Shown: in pieces, positions 17,901 to 21,548 of the stretch
Numbering within the stretch: position 1 is the first letter of the stretch
How the letters are laid out: each line of letters begins with the position of its first letter
DNA from: an uncultured Bacteroidales bacterium
GTDB lineage: Bacteria > Bacteroidota > Bacteroidia > Bacteroidales > UBA3663
Assembly (NCBI GenBank): GCA_937899265.1
Contig: CALBPV010000012.1
Coordinates: forward strand, 1-21,548
Length of the DNA: 21,548 bases
Direction of reading: 5' to 3'
Translations under genes and position numbers: made by a program
The notes under the pieces: generated by a model
What the model saw: only the letters and a program-made list of their open reading frames with translations
What the model was told of the DNA's origin: nothing
Databases searched by the model: none

Positions 17901-18513
17901 CGACGATGTGATTGCCATGAAGGAACTGATTCTCAGCGAGGTGAATGTCAAGGAATTGAAGATAGCCGATTCCAATGACCACGTCCTCGTGAAGCGCGTG
18001 AAGCCCAATTTCCGCGAATTGGGCAAGCGTTACGGCAAACTGATGAAGAACCTGGCCGCTGTGCTCAACGACCTGCCCCAGAAGGATATCGTCCGGCTCG
18101 AACAGACCGGTCACCTGAACTTCGACCTCGAAGGTACTCCTGTCGAAATCGTGAGTGCCGACGTGGAGATTGTCTCCGAAGACATGCCCGGCTGGAACGT
18201 AGCTGCCGAGGGACGCGTGACCGTAGCGCTCGACATCCAAATCAGCGAGGATCTCAAGCGCGAGGGTACCGCCCGCGAACTCATCAAGCGCATCCAGAAC
18301 CAGCGCAAGACGGCCGGTTTCGAAATCACCGACCGTATCACCGTCGTGCTCGAGAGCCGTCCCGAAACCGACGAGGCTGTCCGGCAGTTCAACAAGTACA
18401 TCGCCGACCAGGTGCTGGCAACCACCCTCAGCGTGGGTGAGGTGTCGGCCGATGCCGTCACCTTCGACATGGACGGCTACAGCCTCAAGGCCGATGTGCG
18501 CAAAAATGGATAA
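14908..18513 (+). CDS. ileS: Isoleucyl-tRNA synthetase, with swapped GIHH signature
   Basis: Charges tRNA-Ile with isoleucine. 1201 residues, longer than the ~940 of E. coli. The class I signature position reads GIHH (residues 56-59) after GPPSANGMP where HIGH is expected; KMSKR is intact at 750-754. WDTHGLPVE follows the first motif. The CP1 editing domain holds TTPWTLPSNTSL and GTGIVHIANTFGADD. NLSRSRYWGTPLP and WFDSG precede the anticodon-binding helices, and the C-terminal region (LKREGTARELIKRIQNQRKTAGFEITDRI) resembles type 2, eukaryote-like enzymes. The frame is open from 14791, but 14908 follows the promoter and gives the family N-terminus. It is followed by two palindromic repeats and the dksA-like gene. 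Confidence 0.97.
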   Translation: MKKFAEYNHFDLSEINKEVLKRWDAADVFGKSISEREGHPSFVFYEGPPSANGMPGIHHVMARSIKDTFCRFKTMKGFQVKRKAGWDTHGLPVELGVEKLLGITKEDIGKKISVAEYNATCRREVMKYTKEWTELTHKMGYWVDLNDPYITYDNRYIETLWWMLKELYKKGLLYKGYTIQPYSPAAGTGLSSHELNQPGCYRDVKDTTATAVFTLKDGKAAWNEWGKAVILAWTTTPWTLPSNTSLCVGPKIKYVALQSYNTYTDEPLTMILAEDLVKSYFKPEGEVQTTEEVRAGYEAIMKAVAEGDKKGAKAPVPYRIIDRMTGEDLLGLHYQQLMPWVKPVQRLDDNSTDFVKQYAQAHPDKVFKAENGKDEFVEMADEAFRVIPGDYVTTEDGTGIVHIANTFGADDARVANAANVPPVFLINKAGETRPMVDLQGKYYEIDELDKNFIDRCVNLEGYRLHAGDYVKNAYSPEFNKDGKWDREASEKADDLNIILSLEMKKAGLAFRIEKHVHNYPHCWRTDKPILYYPLDSWFIRASACRERMMELNNTINWKPESTGTGRFGKWLENLNDWNLSRSRYWGTPLPIWRNSDTREEICIGSVEELYNEIEKSVAAGFMKSNPYRELGFEPGKMTPENYAKIDLHRPYVDDIVLVSPSGKPMKRETDLIDVWFDSGAMPYAQIHYPFENKEQFDNRTVYPADFIAEGVDQTRGWFYTLHALATMLFDSVAYKAVISNGLVLDKNGEKMSKRKGNGIEPFGAIEQYGSDPLRWYMITNSSPWDNLKFDPEGVEEVKRKFFGTLYNTYSFFALYANVDGFTGQEAEIPAEQRPEIDQWILSSLSSLIKEVEKAYNDYEPTLAGRAVQTFVCDNLSNWYVRLNRARFWRGEMTPDKLAAYQTLYTCLETVAKLMAPIAPFYSDLLFTDLNAVSGRDSHVSVHLSDFPVPGAVSEALERKMSLAQQVTSLILSIRKKVNIPVRQPLQTILFPAVDRQQHDDVIAMKELILSEVNVKELKIADSNDHVLVKRVKPNFRELGKRYGKLMKNLAAVLNDLPQKDIVRLEQTGHLNFDLEGTPVEIVSADVEIVSEDMPGWNVAAEGRVTVALDIQISEDLKREGTARELIKRIQNQRKTAGFEITDRITVVLESRPETDEAVRQFNKYIADQVLATTLSVGEVSADAVTFDMDGYSLKADVRKNG

Positions 18514-18531
18514 CCCCTTCCCCCCTCTACT

Positions 18532-18575
18532 CCCTTCCCTTCAGGGAGGGGCTGGGGGTAGGCTGGGGAGAGGCT
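18532..18575 (+). repeat. G/C-rich palindromic repeat, copy 1
   Basis: First copy of an interspersed element after ileS: a C-rich arm (CCCTTCCCTT), short turn, G-rich arm (CAGGGAGGGG) and the tail ending AGAGGCT. This copy carries an extra GGCTGGGG-like duplication in the tail and is preceded by a further C-rich stretch from 18514. The arms can fold into a hairpin. Same orientation as copies 2 and 3. Confidence 0.8.
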
Positions 18576-18583
18576 ACTTGAAA

Positions 18584-18625
18584 CTCCTTCCCCCTTCCCT
18601 TTAGGGGAGGGCTGGGGGAGAGGCT
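18584..18625 (+). repeat. G/C-rich palindromic repeat, copy 2
   Basis: C-rich arm CCCTTCCCT, loop TTA, G-rich arm GGGGAGGG, then CTGGGGGAGAGGCT. The arms pair over about 8 bp with one G-T pair. The preceding bases TGAAACT (18579-18585) recur before copy 3, so the repeated unit may be longer than the hairpin. It fills, with copy 1, most of the 154-base gap between ileS and the dksA-like gene. Confidence 0.85.
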
Positions 18626-18667
18626 TTATATTATTTTATCATAACCACTATTTTAAACACCAAAATT

Positions 18668-19051
18668 ATGGCAGACGAACAAGAAAAACAACGCTACTCG
18701 GACGAAGAACTGGCGGAATTCAAAGAGCTCGTCCTCGCGAAACTTGAAGTGGCACGCGAGCAGTATGCATCCATTCGCGAGCGTATGTCCAACAACAACA
18801 ATTCCGACCGCGACACGGCTCCGACCTACAAGAATATGGAGGACGGCTCCGAAGCCTTGTCCCGCGAAGAATTGGGCCTCAAGGCTTCCCGTCTCGAGAA
18901 GTTCATCCGTGGACTGCAGGGTGCCTTGATTCGCATCGAAAACAAGACCTACGGCATCAGTCGCGTGACCGGCAAGCTGATTCCCAAGGAACGTCTCCGC
19001 GCTGTGCCCCACGCCACGACCAACGTCGAGGACAAAGAGGCAAGACGATAA
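18668..19051 (+). CDS. TraR/DksA family protein without zinc-finger cysteines
   Basis: Predicted RNA-polymerase secondary-channel binding regulator, 127 residues. An N-terminal charged helical hairpin (about 11-90, tip near SDRDTA) is followed by the globular part with YGISRVTGKLIPKERLRAVP, which aligns with the zinc-finger region of DksA. The four zinc positions are Ser98, Thr101, Asn119 and Asp122, and the protein has no cysteine at all. At the coiled-coil tip only the second aspartate of the DxxDxA motif appears to be kept. The gene order ileS, dksA-like, lspA is, from memory, common in Bacteroidales. No clear promoter was seen between it and ileS. A DNA-binding or transfer-related role is unlikely; the name TraR is only the family label. 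Confidence 0.87.
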   Translation: MADEQEKQRYSDEELAEFKELVLAKLEVAREQYASIRERMSNNNNSDRDTAPTYKNMEDGSEALSREELGLKASRLEKFIRGLQGALIRIENKTYGISRVTGKLIPKERLRAVPHATTNVEDKEARR

Positions 19052-19057
19052 TGCAAG

Positions 19058-19080
19058 CCTCCCTCCGCAGCGGGGGAGGA
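19058..19080 (+). repeat. Imperfect G/C-rich palindrome between dksA-like gene and lspA
   Basis: CCTCCCTCCGC and GCGGGGGAGG can pair imperfectly around a 1-2 base turn just after the dksA-like stop. It differs from the three repeat copies and could be a weak terminator or another repeat family. Confidence 0.45.
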
Positions 19081-19099
19081 CGCTATTTGTTTCCTATCA

Positions 19100-19828
19100 G
19101 TGAGACGCAGCAACCTGAAACTTGAACACCCCCTTCCCTTCAGGGGAGGGCTGGGGAGAGGCTATAAGATTACTCTCTTTTGGGCCATTGTGGCGCTTGT
19201 CGTCATTACGGACCAGATTGTCAAGATATATGTCAAGACACACTTCGTCCTGCGCGAGAGTGTCGAGGTGACTTCGTGGTTCTACCTTTCCTTCATCGAG
19301 AACAACGGTATGGCCTACGGCATGGAGTTTGTGGACAAATATTTCCTTACGCTCTTCCGCGTGTTTGCCGTCGGTGCATTCTCCTGGATGCTCTGGAAGG
19401 TGCTCGACCGTGTGAATCGGGGCTTTGTGGCTGTCGTCGCTTTGATTATCGCCGGTGCCTTGGGCAATATCATCGACTGCGTCTTCTACGGACAGTGCTT
19501 CACCGACAGTTACGGCCACCTCGCCCAATGTACCCTTGGCACAGAACTCGAAGGATATGCCCCGTGGTTTCGCGGCAAGGTGGTGGACATGTTCTGGTTC
19601 CCCCTGATTCATTTCAACTGGCCCGATTGGGTGCCGATGGCCGGAGAGGCGGTGTCGTTGGGCGGTTTCTCTTTTGCCTGGCCCGACTGGCTGCCGTGCA
19701 GCGATGAGCCGTTCGAATTCTTCAAACCCATTTTCAACTTCGCCGATGCCGCCATCTCGGTGGGTGTCGCCCTCCTCATCCTCTGCTACTACAAGACGCT
19801 CAACCGTCTGCAGGGCGAGGAAGAATAA
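19100..19828 (+). CDS. lspA: Lipoprotein signal peptidase, N-terminus overlapping a palindromic repeat
   Basis: Inner-membrane aspartic protease that cuts the signal peptide from prolipoproteins. Four hydrophobic segments; the first contains VVITDQIVKIYVK. ENNGMAYG, GALGNIID, KVVDMFW and FNFADAAI carry the conserved Asn, Gly and the two catalytic Asp residues. A Trp/Pro-rich loop between the last two motifs makes the protein longer than E. coli LspA. No in-frame ATG exists upstream of the first membrane segment: the frame opens after the dksA-like stop, and the first usable codon is GTG at 19100. With that start, residues 10-21 (HPLPFRGGLGRG) are encoded by the palindromic repeat. A later GTG at 19190 would cut into the first membrane segment. 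Product certain, start uncertain. Confidence 0.9.
   Translation: MRRSNLKLEHPLPFRGGLGRGYKITLFWAIVALVVITDQIVKIYVKTHFVLRESVEVTSWFYLSFIENNGMAYGMEFVDKYFLTLFRVFAVGAFSWMLWKVLDRVNRGFVAVVALIIAGALGNIIDCVFYGQCFTDSYGHLAQCTLGTELEGYAPWFRGKVVDMFWFPLIHFNWPDWVPMAGEAVSLGGFSFAWPDWLPCSDEPFEFFKPIFNFADAAISVGVALLILCYYKTLNRLQGEEE
19128..19164 (+). repeat. G/C-rich palindromic repeat, copy 3, inside the lspA frame
   Basis: CCCCCTTCCCTT, CAGGGGAGGG and CTGGGGAGAGGCT match copy 2 closely in the same orientation. The upstream TGAAACT (19116-19122) is also shared with copy 2. It lies just before the first membrane segment of LspA, in frame with it. Confidence 0.85.
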
Positions 19829-19854
19829 TCTCCTACTGCATCCGAATCACTCCT

Positions 19855-20604
19855 ATGCGACGTATTCTGTTTCCCGTTTTCGCTTTCGTGACGCTGGCTT
19901 TCGCAGCCTGCAATTCTCGTCCGGACTACGTGCTGGACGATGACGAAATGACGGCAGTGCTCATAGATATGCACCGTGCCGAGGCACTGTTGGACTTGCA
20001 GCGCTCGCAGTTCTCCACCCAGGAGTCCCAGCGCAACGTCATGGCTTCGGTCTTTGTGGAACACGGCATTTCGAGGGCACGATATGACTCGTCGCTTATG
20101 TGGTACAGCCGCCATCTCAAGCGTTTCATCCGCATCTACGACCGCGTGAACGACAGCCTCAAGGCGAGAGACGAATATTGGAAGGCAATTGCCTACGAGA
20201 ATTCCTCATGGGGGGTGAGCGATGCCGGCGATACCGTCAACCTGTGGCGCATCAGCCCCTATCTCGTGATGGACGGTGCCCGTCTTTCGGCATTCCGGAG
20301 TTTTGTGATTCCCCGTGACTCCAATTTCCGAAGGGGTGATTCCCTGTCCTGGAATCTGCAACTGTCCCAACTCCCGGCCGACCACTGGTTGGTGGCCACC
20401 CTTGCGGCTACCTATCCCAAGGATTCTGCCGCATCGCAGACAGGCCTCGCATTCCGCGACACCACGATGCAAATCTCCGTTGTGACCGACTCCACCCTCG
20501 ATTTCGAGTCCCTGATAGTCACCCTCTCCCTCATGGGCTCCGACAAGGAGTCCTTGCCTGTCGCTTATATCGACAGCCTCTCGCTCCTGCGAATCCACAA
20601 ATAA
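19855..20604 (+). CDS. DUF4296 domain-containing lipoprotein
   Basis: Predicted lipoprotein of unknown function, 249 residues. A hydrophobic signal peptide (MRRILFPVFAFVTLAFAA) is followed by Cys19; the lipobox reads FAAC, with Phe rather than Leu at -3. The DUF4296 region follows at about 27-115 and includes VLDDDEMTAVLIDMHRAEALL, VFVEHGISRARYDSSLMWYS and a helical stretch. The C-terminal half (about 125-249) has predicted beta-rich sequence. DUF4296 proteins next to lspA are, from memory, common in Bacteroidales; LspA would process this protein. It starts 26 bases after the lspA stop and is the last bacterial gene before the foreign segment. Confidence 0.85.
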   Translation: MRRILFPVFAFVTLAFAACNSRPDYVLDDDEMTAVLIDMHRAEALLDLQRSQFSTQESQRNVMASVFVEHGISRARYDSSLMWYSRHLKRFIRIYDRVNDSLKARDEYWKAIAYENSSWGVSDAGDTVNLWRISPYLVMDGARLSAFRSFVIPRDSNFRRGDSLSWNLQLSQLPADHWLVATLAATYPKDSAASQTGLAFRDTTMQISVVTDSTLDFESLIVTLSLMGSDKESLPVAYIDSLSLLRIHK

Positions 20605-20716
20605 CCTCCATAATCAAAGACGAGTGGACATCACGAGTGAGGGCTATTCGCTTGACTTTTGGGGCAAGGACTATGCCAACCTAATTGCTTCAATAGACAC
20701 TACGACGTTGAGCGCC

Positions 20717-20758
20717 TTTGACTTTTGACCTTAGACCTTTGACCTTAGACCTTAGACC
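20717..20758 (+). repeat. Heptamer tandem repeat (TTAGACC / TTTGACC)
   Basis: Five consecutive 7-base units from 20724 to 20758 read TTTGACC, TTAGACC, TTTGACC, TTAGACC, TTAGACC; one degenerate unit precedes them. The rest of 20605-20716 holds no gene I can support. The repeat ends exactly where base composition changes. Confidence 0.85.
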
Positions 20759-21548
20759 GGAGTTCTTGCTGAAAAAGGAAACGCTGAACATCATCAGTGT
20801 TTAGGATGTAATCCCAACGGACCTTATTATTATCAAGAAGATACTAGTGCTACCTTTGGAGACTTTGGAAAACCACATAATTGTCCAAATTGTAACATAT
20901 CTTGTTCATCATGTTTTGGTGGTTTTATTAAAGAAATTCCAACAACAAATTGCAGGGTTTGTGATTATGACAACAATTATTTCCATTATGAATACAATAA
21001 TAAAACTTGTATAAGTAATGAAACAAAGAAATATTGGGAATCAGTCCTTGGTGTAGTGATTTATTTAGATAAAACTCCAGGTCCAGATAAAAAGCATTTA
21101 TGGCGTTGGAAGCATTGTCATCCAAATTGTGCCGAATGTTTCGAAAAAGGTGATGATACAGATAATAAATGCACTATGTGTAAAGCAGGATATTATTTCT
21201 ATTGTAACCAAACAGAAGGACATGGTATTCCCGGCTCATGTAATAATATTTGTCCAAATAATGGCTTTTATGTAACAACAAAGGAAAAAGGAAGAGAAAA
21301 ATGTTGTCCTTGTATTGATCATTGTAAAGAATGTAGTAATAGTACCCATTGTGATAAATGTTATCAACCATTTTTAAAAACAAATGAAGGTACTTTGTGT
21401 AACGAAAGTTGCGGATATTGTCTCGCTGAAGATAGAGTTTTAGGCGAATGTGTCAATTGTAAAACTAGATATGGTTCACCGAGATACACTTTAAATAAAA
21501 CGTGTGTAAGTGAAATACCTTTTATTGATTTCTTGAAAAAGTATCATC
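20759..21548 (+). CDS. Fragment of a cysteine-rich, furin-repeat-like protein of protist type (foreign segment)
   Basis: One frame is open from the TAG at 20753-20755 to the end of the window, about 264 codons, without a start or stop of its own, so both ends are missing. About 30 residues are cysteine, many as CxxC pairs (CPNCNISCSSC, HCKECSNSTHCDKC, CGYC), with repeated aromatic/Gly-Tyr contexts and several N-x-S/T sites. This resembles furin-like or growth-factor-receptor-type repeats in surface proteins of trichomonads and other gut protists. Codon use is A/T-ending, unlike the neighbouring G/C-rich genes. Four glutamines use CAA/CAG and no TAA/TAG occurs in frame, so a standard code is likely. 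Function unknown; no bacterial family was recognised. Probably not part of this genome. Confidence 0.7.

Noticed and set aside
16888..18240. 450-codon open frame on the minus strand across the 3' part of ileS
   Set aside because: Same codon-bias shadow; low-complexity His/Val/Gly-rich translation and no promoter.
18514..18640. CRISPR array
   Set aside because: The two repeat copies are unequal, palindromic, separated by about 10 bases rather than a spacer of regular size, and no cas gene is near.
20624..20728. Short frame from a GTG encoding 34 residues between the DUF4296 gene and the junction
   Set aside because: Short, no ATG, ends inside the heptamer repeat, and matches nothing I recognise. 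It could be the start of a lost gene, but this cannot be supported.
20759..21548. Bacterial surface antigen or variable adhesin cassette
   Set aside because: No signal peptide, start codon or bacterial promoter is visible, and the composition and cysteine spacing fit a protist gene better. The chimera reading is simpler.

Overview
The first 20.7 kb looks like one stretch of a Bacteroidales chromosome (phylum Bacteroidota, Bacteroides/Prevotella-type). Four things point there. Spot counts of G+C are near 60%. Promoters carry the Bacteroidota -7 box TAnnTTTG. Genes lack Shine-Dalgarno leaders and start after A/T-rich stretches. The gene set includes PorQ, a DUF4296 lipoprotein, meso-diaminopimelate dehydrogenase and a cysteine-free DksA-like protein. 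The last ~790 bases (from about 20759) are different: A+T-rich (two sampled lines are 28% and 35% G+C) and open in one frame for a cysteine-rich, furin-repeat-like protein of protist type. I read that part as a probable assembly chimera.

Layout. (1) 2-6675, plus strand: dnaE (5' end outside the window), a Cof-type HAD phosphatase, an AGCS sodium:amino-acid symporter and miaA. They overlap or are separated by a few bases and end at a strong hairpin terminator (6704-6748) shared with the convergent genes. (2) 10259-6767, minus strand: a TonB-family protein, then a terminator hairpin, then a short-chain polyprenyl diphosphate synthase, an unrecognised conserved protein and ddh. (3) 10260-10460: an A/T-rich divergent promoter region. 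(4) 10461-14769, plus strand: porQ, cmk, ispH, pfkA, ung. (5) 14908-20604, plus strand: ileS with its own good promoter, a DksA/TraR-like gene, lspA and a DUF4296 lipoprotein gene. G/C-rich palindromic repeats lie between these genes, and one of them forms part of the lspA reading frame. (6) 20605-20758: non-coding, ending in a heptamer tandem repeat. (7) 20759-21548: the foreign A/T-rich segment.

The bacterial genes are mostly housekeeping: replication and repair (dnaE, ung), translation (ileS, miaA), nucleotides (cmk), glycolysis (pfkA), isoprenoids (ispH and a polyprenyl synthase, separated by the divergent region), lysine/peptidoglycan precursor (ddh) and envelope (tonB-like, porQ, lspA, DUF4296 lipoprotein). 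I found no defence system, CRISPR array, insertion sequence, tRNA or rRNA. The points most worth a second look are the foreign tail and its junction, the palindromic repeat forming the N-terminus of LspA, the swapped GIHH signature in IleRS, the cysteine-free DksA-like protein, and the terminator sitting directly in front of the polyprenyl synthase.
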